This document shows, one piece after another, positions 1 to 8,163 of a stretch of DNA of 64,000 nucleotides. Positions within the stretch are counted from its first letter, which is position 1. Each line of letters starts with the position of its first letter. The notes beneath the pieces are model-generated. The model saw only the letters and a list, made by a program, of their open reading frames with translations, searched no databases and had not been told where the DNA came from. Both the position numbers and the translations under genes were made by a program. Source of the DNA: Paracoccaceae bacterium (lineage in GTDB: Bacteria > Pseudomonadota > Alphaproteobacteria > Rhodobacterales > Rhodobacteraceae). The stretch covers positions 17,613 through 81,612 of the forward strand of contig JAIOYF010000014.1 in the NCBI GenBank assembly GCA_021741245.1, given 5' to 3'.

Positions 1-379
<379 letters not shown>

Positions 380-472
380 TTATCATTGATGAGCCTGATC
401 GACAATGTTGGCCAACCTCGTAATCTGTAAATAAAACTTGTAAAGATCGAGCATAAAGACATCGGAGGCCGC

Positions 473-1069
473 ATGACAAAACCTACTCGCGCATGGCAGC
501 GGATGCTGTCGGGACGGCGGCTTGATCTGCTCGATCCTACCCCGTTCGACATCGAGATTGAGGATATCGCCCACGGACTTGCCTTCGTTGCGCGGTGGAA
601 CGGTCAGACGCAGGGCGACTGGCCCTATTCCGTTGCAGAACACTCTTTGTTGGTTGAACAGCTTTTTGCCCGAATGGTGCCGACAGCGCCTGCAAAGTGG
701 CGACTGGCGGCTCTGCTGCATGATGCCCCGGAATACGTGATTGGCGACATGATTTCACCTGTGAAATCTGCTGTTGGACCAGGGTATGGGGCACTTGATG
801 AGCGACTGGCAGCGGCCATACACATCCGCTTTGGCCTTCCTGCCGCGTTACCGGCAAGCATCAAGAAATCGATCAAAGCGGCGGATCGCATTTCGGCATG
901 GATGGAAGCCGTTCACATTGCCGGGTTTATGGAATCTGAGGCAGACAAACTGTTTGGTCGTCCAACCAAATCGGTCTTGTCAGGTCTTGAAATCAAACTT
1001 CGGCCCGCGTCAATCGTTCGGACGGATTTCGTTACAAGACACCGTGAATTACTTTGTCTTCTTGGATGA
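473..1069 (+). CDS. HD-domain phosphohydrolase (YfbR-like)
   Basis: A 198-residue HD-superfamily metal-dependent phosphohydrolase. The metal ligands visible are His57 in VAEHSLLV and the His83-Asp84 pair in AALLHDAPEY; the E-Y following the HD pair is typical of YfbR/5'-deoxynucleotidase-like members. The family removes phosphate from (deoxy)nucleoside monophosphates, but the substrate cannot be read from sequence. The start is set by a strong GGAGG a few bases before ATG 473. It is transcribed divergently from ahcY and convergently with hvrA, separated from hvrA by a large hairpin. It breaks up the ahcY-hvrA neighbourhood known from Rhodobacter. Family is confident; the precise reaction is not. 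Confidence 0.88.
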   Translation: MTKPTRAWQRMLSGRRLDLLDPTPFDIEIEDIAHGLAFVARWNGQTQGDWPYSVAEHSLLVEQLFARMVPTAPAKWRLAALLHDAPEYVIGDMISPVKSAVGPGYGALDERLAAAIHIRFGLPAALPASIKKSIKAADRISAWMEAVHIAGFMESEADKLFGRPTKSVLSGLEIKLRPASIVRTDFVTRHRELLCLLG

Positions 1070-1080
1070 AAGGAATTGCA

Positions 1081-1129
1081 TACATCAATAAGAAGGGGCC
1101 GCTGTCGCAACCCCCCCCTTATTGATGTA
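1081..1129. terminator. Large hairpin between convergent genes (probable bidirectional terminator)
   Basis: A perfect 12-base inverted repeat, TACATCAATAAG at 1081-1092 and CTTATTGATGTA at 1118-1129. Inside it GGGG (1095-1098) can pair with part of the C-run 1111-1118. It fills the gap between the HD hydrolase (stop at 1069) and hvrA (stop at 1139), so it probably ends transcription from both sides. It lacks a clear U-tract on either strand, so it could also be a transcript-stabilising hairpin. Confidence 0.6.
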
Positions 1130-1138
1130 TCGACTATG

Positions 1139-1471
1139 TTAAATAGCCATATCTTCGGGCTTGCTGCCGGATTTCAACGCAAGCTCAAACCAACGTGGCT
1201 TGCGCCCGCGACCTGACCATGTTTCAGAACTGTCCGCAGGATTGGCGAATTTGGCTGCCGCTGGGGCGCGCTTGCGAACCGTTGCAATTCCGGTCAACTC
1301 TGCGAGAGAAAAGCCAAGAGTCTTTGCTTTTTCTTCAAGTTCGAGGATCGCTTCTTTCTTCCGGCGATCTTCAAAAGAGGAAATTGCCTTGCCAATTTGA
1401 GCCTGCAAATCCTTCAACTCTTTAAGAGAGAGAGCGTTCAGATCGATGTCCAATTTCGTAATCCTTTTCAT
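1139..1471 (-). CDS. hvrA: HvrA-type H-NS family regulator
   Basis: A 110-residue H-NS family nucleoid-associated transcription factor. The N-terminal half (about residues 8-55) is a charged helical oligomerisation region rich in Leu, Lys and Glu. The C-terminal part carries the H-NS DNA-binding core W-S-G-R-G-R-K-P-R-W (about 85-95). In Rhodobacter capsulatus HvrA is the low-light activator of photosynthesis genes and also acts on nitrogen fixation. It lies directly downstream of regA on the same strand, as in that genus. I use ATG at 1469-1471 (MKRITKLDID); an in-frame ATG at 1486 is the alternative, and neither has a clear ribosome site. No photosynthesis genes are in the window, so the local target is unknown. 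Confidence 0.85.
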   Translation of the reverse strand: MKRITKLDIDLNALSLKELKDLQAQIGKAISSFEDRRKKEAILELEEKAKTLGFSLAELTGIATVRKRAPAAAKFANPADSSETWSGRGRKPRWFELALKSGSKPEDMAI

Positions 1472-1528
1472 GTGGTGCGAAATCATTAATACGATAGCTA
1501 CCAAAAGACAAGATTAACAAATATTAGC

Positions 1529-2083
1529 CTATTTAGGGCTTCGCTTTGCAAGGATACGCTGAAGTGTACGGCGGTGCATGGAAAGACGTCGCGCTGTTTC
1601 CGACACATTGCGTTCGCACATTTCATAGACGCGCTGAATGTGCTCCCACCGGACGCGATCCGCCGACATCGGATTTTCGGGTGGGGCAGGCATGGCTTCG
1701 CCTTTTTGCAACAGCGCATTGGTCACATCATTGGCATCTGCAGGCTTTGACAGATAGTCAGTGGCACCGATCTTTACCGCCGCAACGGCGGTGGCAATGG
1801 CACCATACCCCGTCAATACGACGATGCGACAATCAGGGCGCCGTTCGCGCAGCGCTTCAACCACATCAAGCCCGTTTCCATCTTCGAGACGCAGGTCAAC
1901 CACCGCATAGGCGGGCGGGCGCGATTGGGCGATTGCTTTGCCAATGGCAACGCTTTCCGCGGTCTCTGGGATAAAACCCCGACGCTCCATCGCACGGGCA
2001 AGACGCTTGACGAAAGACTCATCGTCATCAACCAAAAGAAGGGTGCGATCCGGCCCAATGTCAGCCAAAACTTCTTCCGCCAT
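1529..2083 (-). CDS. regA: RegA/PrrA response regulator (redox control)
   Basis: The 184-residue cytosolic response regulator of the RegBA (PrrBA) system, which switches photosynthesis, respiration, carbon and nitrogen fixation genes with redox state. The receiver domain spans about 1-125, with the acidic patch LLLVDDD, phospho-acceptor Asp63 in VVDLRL and Lys113 in YLSKPAD. The C-terminus (about 145-184) is the Fis-like helix-turn-helix NVSETARRLSMHRRTLQRIL, near invariant in this family. The start MAEEV (2083) matches the family; an ATG one codon upstream shares the AAGGGG ribosome site. It lies between senC and hvrA, all on the minus strand and divergent from the partner kinase regB. Confidence 0.95.
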   Translation of the reverse strand: MAEEVLADIGPDRTLLLVDDDESFVKRLARAMERRGFIPETAESVAIGKAIAQSRPPAYAVVDLRLEDGNGLDVVEALRERRPDCRIVVLTGYGAIATAVAAVKIGATDYLSKPADANDVTNALLQKGEAMPAPPENPMSADRVRWEHIQRVYEMCERNVSETARRLSMHRRTLQRILAKRSPK

Positions 2084-2145
2084 CATTCGTCCCCTTGAAA
2101 GTCGTTCCCCCATAAACCCTATGGGCATTGTTCGGCGTGGTCAAT

Positions 2146-2772
2146 TTAGCCAGCGTCACGTGCGTTGGTGACAAAGCATGCCACCCGATCTGCCATCTGG
2201 TCTGCGGTATCTTCCCGACGAAAGAAATCCACAAACCCTACCTTAGGTAGCATGAGGTAGGTAAACGTCGAATGGTCAACCAGATAGTAATCTTCATCCC
2301 CATCCTGTTTCTTGAAATAGGTCTTGTAGGCTTGTGACGCCGCCTTTACCTGGTCTTCTGTTCCCGTAAGTCCAATCATCTTTGGGTGCATACTCTCGGC
2401 GAAATCGGCCAGAACCTCTGGTGTGTCGCGCGCCGGATCGATCGATATGAACACAGGGTTCACGTCAAAGCCGCGTTCTTCCAGGATATCAACCGCCTCG
2501 GCATTGCGTGCGTTGTCCAACGGACAGACGTCTGGGCAGAATGTATAGCCGAAATAGACAAGTGAAGGCTTGGTCAGAACCTCCTTGTCGGTAACGGACT
2601 GGCCCTTTGTGTCCACCAATGTGAAAGGTCCGCCGATCTGACCGCCACCCACTTGACCGCCACGGCATTCGGCAAAAACATCCCTATTTTGTTGCGTCCA
2701 AATGTAGATTGCAGACCCCCCAAGAAGACCCGCTACCGTGGCTGCCGCCAGCATGGCATATGTTTTCGTCAT
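2146..2772 (-). CDS. senC: SenC / Sco1-type copper chaperone
   Basis: A 208-residue membrane-anchored thioredoxin-fold protein that delivers copper to cytochrome c oxidase and in Rhodobacter modulates RegB signalling. One N-terminal membrane helix (about 6-26) places the domain in the periplasm. Copper ligands are Cys79 and Cys83 in YTFCPDVCP, with His167 in LVDHSTF. The start at ATG 2770-2772 has AGGGGCG upstream. It is the first gene of the senC-regA-hvrA run and diverges from regB across about 95 bp. The arrangement matches the reg/prr locus of Rhodobacter. Confidence 0.94.
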   Translation of the reverse strand: MTKTYAMLAAATVAGLLGGSAIYIWTQQNRDVFAECRGGQVGGGQIGGPFTLVDTKGQSVTDKEVLTKPSLVYFGYTFCPDVCPLDNARNAEAVDILEERGFDVNPVFISIDPARDTPEVLADFAESMHPKMIGLTGTEDQVKAASQAYKTYFKKQDGDEDYYLVDHSTFTYLMLPKVGFVDFFRREDTADQMADRVACFVTNARDAG

Positions 2773-2866
2773 TTTTCGCCCCTGATACCCTGTGTCTACC
2801 CGCATTGATCCCGTAGGCCAGCAGGTTTAACTATGTCAAAGATAGTGACTTTGGAACAAGATCACC

Positions 2867-4255
2867 ATGTTTTCTCCAAGCGGTGGATTTCTTTCGCGTG
2901 ATACGCGCAGTGACTGGGTTCGCCTGCGGACACTGATCTTGCTGCGATGGATGGCGATTGTCGGTCAGTTGACAGCGATCACGGTGGCGCATCTGCACTT
3001 TGGGGTGCAGTTGCCCTTTGGGCTATGCTACCTCGCCGTCGGGGCGTCGATCATCGCAAATCTGATTTCGATCTTTGTTTTTCCAGAGAACAAGCGCCTG
3101 TCTGAAGCCGAGGCTATGTTGACGCTTTTGTTTGATTTGTCGCAGTTGACCTTCTTGCTTTATCTGACGGGTGGTCTTTCAAACCCGTTTGCCCTGCTTA
3201 TCCTCGCCCCTGTCACAATCTCTGCCTCAGCGCTTGAGTTGCGGACGACACTGCTTTTAGGCGCAGTGTCGATCCTTTTCATAACGCTTGCCTCCTTTTT
3301 CCACGTCCCATTGACGTTTGATGACGGCACCATCCTGACGATCCCCGTTTTGTTCGAATTTGGCTTCTGGTTATCGATTGTGATTGGGATCCTATTTCTT
3401 GGACTGTATTCTAGGCGGATCGCAACCGAGATCCGCTCAATGTCCGATGCCCTTTTGGCCACGCAAATGGCTTTGGCGCGGGAACAAAAGCTAACCGATC
3501 TTGGTGGTGTGGTGGCAGCTGCCGCGCATGAGTTGGGAACACCGCTTGCGACGATAAAACTCGTGTCCTCTGAAATGATGGACGAATTGGCCGACAACCC
3601 CCAACTCAAAGAGGACGCGCAACTTATTCGCGATCAGGCCGACCGATGCAGGGACATTCTTCGCTCAATGGGCCGGGCCGGAAAAGATGATCTTCACATG
3701 CGCAATGTTCCGCTTGGGTCATTGCTCAAAGAGGCCGCCGAGCCCCATCAATCGCGCGGAAAATCGCTGGAGTTCAGCTTTATGCCGGGGGAAGCGGGCG
3801 CCGAGCGTATTCCGATCGTCATGCGACGGCCCGAAGTCATTCACGGTCTGCGCAATCTTATCCAGAATGCTGTCGATTTCTCTCGTTCAACGGTCTGGAT
3901 TGACGGCGAGTGGACCCCTGATCTGATTACGGTCCGCATCGTTGATGACGGCGAGGGATATCCTTCCCAAGTTATTGGACGGATTGGTGATCCCTTTGTC
4001 CGCAGTCGCCGTTCCGTGCAAGATCTTGCCAAGCGTCCCGAATATGAAGGGATGGGCCTTGGCCTTTTCATCGCCAAAACACTTTTGGAGAGAACCGGGG
4101 CTGAACTGACCTTTGCAAATGCATCAGACCCATTCCTGACGCCTGCAGAAAGGCCGCAGCGCAGTGGTGCAATTGTAGAGGTGGTCTGGCCAGCAGATCG
4201 GCTGCTTGCGCCCAAGGTCAGTCGTTTGGGCGACAATCAGCCGATTGAGGTTTAA
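2867..4255 (+). CDS. regB: RegB/PrrB redox sensor histidine kinase
   Basis: A 462-residue membrane histidine kinase that phosphorylates RegA. Six hydrophobic segments occupy about residues 25-182. The quinone-sensing redox box GGLSNPF is at 102-108. The H-box AAAAHELGTPLATIK has phospho-His221, and the redox-active cysteine of the dimerisation domain is Cys261 in DRCRDIL, equivalent to the regulatory cysteine known in Rhodobacter RegB. The ATPase domain shows the N-box NLIQNAVDF and G-boxes DDGEGYP and GMGLGLFIAK. All known signalling residues are present, so the system should be functional. It is transcribed away from senC-regA-hvrA. Confidence 0.96.
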   Translation: MFSPSGGFLSRDTRSDWVRLRTLILLRWMAIVGQLTAITVAHLHFGVQLPFGLCYLAVGASIIANLISIFVFPENKRLSEAEAMLTLLFDLSQLTFLLYLTGGLSNPFALLILAPVTISASALELRTTLLLGAVSILFITLASFFHVPLTFDDGTILTIPVLFEFGFWLSIVIGILFLGLYSRRIATEIRSMSDALLATQMALAREQKLTDLGGVVAAAAHELGTPLATIKLVSSEMMDELADNPQLKEDAQLIRDQADRCRDILRSMGRAGKDDLHMRNVPLGSLLKEAAEPHQSRGKSLEFSFMPGEAGAERIPIVMRRPEVIHGLRNLIQNAVDFSRSTVWIDGEWTPDLITVRIVDDGEGYPSQVIGRIGDPFVRSRRSVQDLAKRPEYEGMGLGLFIAKTLLERTGAELTFANASDPFLTPAERPQRSGAIVEVVWPADRLLAPKVSRLGDNQPIEV

Positions 4256-4365
4256 GCCGCTTAGCGGGCGCATTTGTGAATTATTCACGCTTTGTCCGTT
4301 TTCTTTAACATTGAATTAAGGAACTAGCTCCTAGGTTGTGTCTGGTAAGACGCAAGGGGTGCCAG

Positions 4366-5943
4366 ATGGACTTCAATTTGGTCTTTGGCTTGGGCTTGGG
4401 GGTGGCCGCGATCTGCGCGTCGCTTGGTGGGCTGTTCTTGCTGGCTGCCCTTCAGGGAACCGCGTTTCGGCCGAATAGCAGCATTTTTCAGGAACGCCAC
4501 AACGGGGCGATGTTCATTTTTGACGCCGATGTCTTGATTGACTGCACGCCCAGCGCCCGCGCAGTTCTTGCCGCTTCTCCCGCACAAGGGGCACCTTTTG
4601 AGAAACTGATTGCCCACCTGTCGCCACTGTTTCCCGATATCGAACAGCATCTGGCAAACCTGTCGCAATCCGGAACCGTGTCACTGGCTGCAGAGGATCG
4701 CGATGACCAGCCCATCTTGCTTGTGGCGGAGTTGCGCGGCGGTCTGACAAGGATTTCGCTGATAGACAGCGAAAACTCTTCCAAGATGCCCGGACTTGAC
4801 CCCTTGGTTCATCGCGCGATGACTGACGAGTTGACCTTTCTGCGGTCCATGCTTGCACAAGCACCCCTGCTTGCATGGCGCGAGAGAGAGGATGGAGAGG
4901 TGGTTTGGGCAAATTCCGCCTACCTTATGAAGGCCGCCGATCTTTTACCCAGTGGCCAAGACCTCACTTGGCCCTTGCCACGGCTGTTTGACCGAACGGC
5001 CAGCAACCAAGGGGCTGTCGGGCAGCGTCAAAAGCTGCGTTTTGCGGACGATCTGGTCTCATGGTTCGATCTTGTCAGCGTTCCTGATGGGGCCGGGCGC
5101 AGGGTCTATGCAATCCCTGCCGATACTGCGGTGCAGGCTGAAACGACCTTGCGTGATTTCATGCAAACCCTGACCAAAACCTTTGCGCATCTGCCAATTG
5201 GACTGGCGATTTTTGACAGTCAGCGCCAACTACAATTGTTCAACCCCGCCTTGTTGGATCTGACCGGCCTTCCGCCCGATTTCCTGTCCTTGCGGCCCTC
5301 ACTCTTGTCGGTGCTCGATGCCCTGCGTGATCGCAAGATGGTGCCTGAACCCAAGGATTATCACGGCTGGCGCAGGCAGATCACGGATCTGGAGCGTGCG
5401 GCATCCTCGGGCGTTTATGAAGAGACTTGGAACCTTCCCGGTGGGCAGACCTATCGGGTCATCGGTCGCCCGCACCCAAATGGTGCTTTGGCCCTGATGA
5501 TCGAAGACATCTCGGGCGAGATTACGCGCACCCGCCGCTACAGGGCTGATCTGGAGCTTGGCCAATCAGTCATCGATTCCATGGATGAGGCTGTCGCCGT
5601 TTTCTCGGAAACAGGCGCTTTGGTCATGACGAATATCGCCTATTCAAAGCTTTGGTTGCATGATCCATCGATCAACTTGTCGGGTGACGGGATCAAGTCA
5701 TTGGCGAACTACTGGCGCACGGTTGCGGCCCCCAATCCAATCTGGGCCGAAGCGGAAGAGTTTGTCTGCACGATCGGGGATCGTGAAACATGGGCGGGCG
5801 AGGCGCGATTGCTGGATGGCCGCCTGATAAATTGCCGTTTTCTTCCACTGGCCGGAGGGGCGACGTTGGTCGGATTTCGCATCGACACCGCAAAAGAGGG
5901 CGCAACACCTCGGGTTCAAGGCTCGCAGCGCCGTCGCGCCTGA
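4366..5943 (+). CDS. divL: PAS-domain protein, DivL-like without kinase domain
   Basis: A 525-residue protein with one N-terminal membrane helix (about 6-29) followed by several PAS-like modules; the clearest span about 265-385 (LPIGLAIFDSQRQLQLFNPA onward) and 395-505 (SVIDSMDEAVAVFSETGALV). No histidine-kinase H-box or ATPase domain follows; the protein ends just after the last PAS. Its place upstream of tsaE-amgK-addBA, and its architecture, fit the DivL protein of Rhodobacterales, which in Rhodobacter capsulatus is a PAS protein that influences CtrA and gene-transfer-agent production and lacks the kinase half present in Caulobacter DivL. The start is ATG 4366, with AAGGGG upstream. The DivL identity rests on synteny and architecture, not on a motif. 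Confidence 0.72.
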   Translation: MDFNLVFGLGLGVAAICASLGGLFLLAALQGTAFRPNSSIFQERHNGAMFIFDADVLIDCTPSARAVLAASPAQGAPFEKLIAHLSPLFPDIEQHLANLSQSGTVSLAAEDRDDQPILLVAELRGGLTRISLIDSENSSKMPGLDPLVHRAMTDELTFLRSMLAQAPLLAWREREDGEVVWANSAYLMKAADLLPSGQDLTWPLPRLFDRTASNQGAVGQRQKLRFADDLVSWFDLVSVPDGAGRRVYAIPADTAVQAETTLRDFMQTLTKTFAHLPIGLAIFDSQRQLQLFNPALLDLTGLPPDFLSLRPSLLSVLDALRDRKMVPEPKDYHGWRRQITDLERAASSGVYEETWNLPGGQTYRVIGRPHPNGALALMIEDISGEITRTRRYRADLELGQSVIDSMDEAVAVFSETGALVMTNIAYSKLWLHDPSINLSGDGIKSLANYWRTVAAPNPIWAEAEEFVCTIGDRETWAGEARLLDGRLINCRFLPLAGGATLVGFRIDTAKEGATPRVQGSQRRRA

Positions 5944-5988
5944 AAGGATCGGCTTGCAGCGGCAACGCCTGTCGCTAAGACTCGGGCC

Positions 5989-6468
5989 ATGCAAGATACG
6001 ACCACACTTTCCTTTCACCTTACGTCCGACGAGGCGACAGACGCCCTCGGGCGGGCCTTGGCGCAGACATTGGCGCGCGGGGATGTTGTCTTGTTGTCTG
6101 GCCCGGTGGGTGCCGGGAAATCCCATCTTGCGCGGGCCTTCATTCGGGAAAGGCTGAACAGGGCCGAAGATGTTCCGTCGCCGACATTCACCTTGGTCCA
6201 GACCTATGACCACGAAAGGGGTGATATCTGGCACGCTGATCTGTATCGCCTGTCGCATCCGGATGAGGTGATCGAACTTGGCCTTGATCAGGCGTTCGAG
6301 GAGGCAATCTGCCTGATCGAATGGCCTGACAGGTTGGGGGCCCTTGCCCCCAAAGACGCCATCCACCTTGCCCTTTCCTACGACGGTGAGGGGCGTCGCG
6401 CCGATGTGACCTATCACGGCAGGCCCGCGCTAGCGCAAACACTGCAAAAAGGGCTCCGCGATGAGTGA
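5989..6468 (+). CDS. tsaE: tRNA threonylcarbamoyladenosine biosynthesis ATPase TsaE
   Basis: A 159-residue ATPase that drives the TsaB-TsaD complex in making t6A37 on ANN-decoding tRNAs. It shows Walker A SGPVGAGKS (37-45), the conserved PSPTFTLVQTY (63-73), and HADLYRL (82-88), followed by the E-L-G-L-D element. The length is normal for the family. It overlaps the next gene by 8 bp (start ATG 6461), so the two are translationally coupled. Pairing of tsaE with the AmgK/MurU genes is common in alphaproteobacteria. Confidence 0.95.
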   Translation: MQDTTTLSFHLTSDEATDALGRALAQTLARGDVVLLSGPVGAGKSHLARAFIRERLNRAEDVPSPTFTLVQTYDHERGDIWHADLYRLSHPDEVIELGLDQAFEEAICLIEWPDRLGALAPKDAIHLALSYDGEGRRADVTYHGRPALAQTLQKGLRDE

Positions 6469-7474
6469 GCGGCGGGTTCTGTCACAACGGTTTCTTGACG
6501 ATATTGGCTGGGGCCGGGCAGATCGCCGCTTTCTGGCCGGGGACGCCTCTGACCGCAGCTATGATCGCCTGACGCGGGGGCATAAAACCGCCGTATTGAT
6601 GGATGCCCCACCTGGTAAGGGGGATGATCCCTTGGCCTTTGTCGAAATTGCCCAGCATCTGACCGGCATCGGACTTTCCGCACCAAAAATCCTCGCGCAA
6701 GATCTGACCCATGGGTTCTTGCTGATCGAGGATCTGGGCGATGGCCTCTTGGCCCGTCTTGCGGCGGCTGATCCCGCATCAGAGCCCGGCCTGTATCAAG
6801 CTGCGGTTGATGTGCTCATCCACCTTCAATCGCACGACGCCCCCAAGGGCCTTTCGGATTTGTCGGCCAAAGACTGGGCCACAGCGGCGGCCTTTTGTCT
6901 GGATTGGTACGCATTTGCCGCCACCGGCACCCGCCCAGACAGCACCCATTTTATCGAGGCGATGGCAGTGGCGCTTGATAAATATGCCGATGGGCCAAGG
7001 GTCCTGATCCTACGGGACTACCACGCAGAAAACCTGTTGTTATTGCCAGATCGAACCGGCGTGTCACGGATTGGGCTTTTGGATTTCCAGTTGGCCCAGA
7101 TGGGGCAACCGGGGTATGATCTGGTGTCCTTGCTGCAAGATGCGCGGCGCGACGTCACATCTGACGTGCAGGCCAGCATGATCACCCATTTTGTCCGGCA
7201 AAAGGGTTTGAACCCTGACACATTCGGGGCGGCCTATGCTGTGTTAGGGTCGCAAAGGGCCTTGCGCATCCTTGGCATTTTTGCCCGACTGTGTCTTGTC
7301 GGGGGCAAGTCTTCCTATCTGGAGTTAATGCCACGGGTCTGGGGGCATTTGCGGGAAAACCTCGCCCACCCGGCCCTAGAGAATTTGCGCGGCATTTGCC
7401 ACAACTTGTTGCCCGAACCGACAGCAGACATACGAGACAGGATAGCGGCACAATGCGCCAAACATTCCCATTGA
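6461..7474 (+). CDS. amgK: AmgK-like anomeric MurNAc/GlcNAc kinase (APH family)
   Basis: A 337-residue kinase of the aminoglycoside-phosphotransferase fold. It shows the nucleotide loop GDASDRSYDRL (28-38), the catalytic loop RDYHAENL (185-192), and the metal-binding Asp208 in LLDFQLAQ. With a MurU-like nucleotidyltransferase directly downstream and overlapping, the expected role is phosphorylation of the anomeric carbon of recovered MurNAc or GlcNAc in peptidoglycan recycling, as described for Pseudomonas AmgK. It starts inside tsaE and ends 22 bp inside the next gene. The sugar specificity is inferred from the neighbour; the kinase family is clear. Confidence 0.85.
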   Translation: MSERRVLSQRFLDDIGWGRADRRFLAGDASDRSYDRLTRGHKTAVLMDAPPGKGDDPLAFVEIAQHLTGIGLSAPKILAQDLTHGFLLIEDLGDGLLARLAAADPASEPGLYQAAVDVLIHLQSHDAPKGLSDLSAKDWATAAAFCLDWYAFAATGTRPDSTHFIEAMAVALDKYADGPRVLILRDYHAENLLLLPDRTGVSRIGLLDFQLAQMGQPGYDLVSLLQDARRDVTSDVQASMITHFVRQKGLNPDTFGAAYAVLGSQRALRILGIFARLCLVGGKSSYLELMPRVWGHLRENLAHPALENLRGICHNLLPEPTADIRDRIAAQCAKHSH

Positions 7475-8163
7475 TGCTTTTTGCAGCCGGGCATGGCACG
7501 CGGATGGGCGCGTTGACCGCCAACTGCCCCAAGCCCTTGATCAAAGTTGCCGGGCGCAGCCTGATCGACCATGCGCTGGCACTGGCAGATTGTGGCATGG
7601 TCTCTAAAAAGGTGGTCAACCTGCACTATCTGGGCGCACAGCTTGAGGCACATCTTGCGGGACGCGGGGTGGCATTTTCATGGGAGCGGGGCCAGATTCT
7701 GGACACAGGGGGCGGGTTGAAGGCCGCGCTTCCGCTGTTGGGGGATGGCCCTGTCCTCACGCTGAACACCGACGCAGTCTGGTCTGGGCGCAATCCTCTC
7801 TCCACCTTGGCCGAGGCATGGGATGGCGAAAAGATGGATGTGCTGTTCTTGCTGTTGCCCGCCGATCAAGCCCGAAGCGCCTCTGGTCGCAGTGATTTTG
7901 TGATGGACGCCGATGGGCGGATTGACTGGGCCAAAGGGCGGAGCGGCCATCACTATCTTGGCGCGCAAATCATCCATCCCAGACTACTGAACGATGAGGA
8001 AAACCAAGCCTTTTCCCTGCGCGGACCATGGACTCGCGCGATGAGGGCAGGCCGCGCCTTTGGAGTTTGCCACAGGGGTGACTGGTGCGATGTGGGGCAT
8101 CCGGAAGGCATTGCCGAGGCAGAAGAGATGTTGCGCGCAAGCACTTGGGTGACCGATGTTTAA
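7453..8163 (+). CDS. murU: MurU-like MurNAc-1-phosphate uridylyltransferase
   Basis: A 236-residue sugar-nucleotide pyrophosphorylase of the GT-A-like nucleotidyltransferase fold. It shows the signature AAGHGTRMG (11-19), PKPLIKV (26-32), a DTGGGLK loop, and the acidic LNTDA element. It would use UTP and MurNAc-1-phosphate (the AmgK product) to make UDP-MurNAc, bypassing de novo synthesis. The start ATG 7453 lies inside amgK; upstream in-frame codons lack family similarity. The last codons overlap addB (start 8156). The function rests on family and pairing with amgK. Confidence 0.85.
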   Translation: MRQTFPLMLFAAGHGTRMGALTANCPKPLIKVAGRSLIDHALALADCGMVSKKVVNLHYLGAQLEAHLAGRGVAFSWERGQILDTGGGLKAALPLLGDGPVLTLNTDAVWSGRNPLSTLAEAWDGEKMDVLFLLLPADQARSASGRSDFVMDADGRIDWAKGRSGHHYLGAQIIHPRLLNDEENQAFSLRGPWTRAMRAGRAFGVCHRGDWCDVGHPEGIAEAEEMLRASTWVTDV

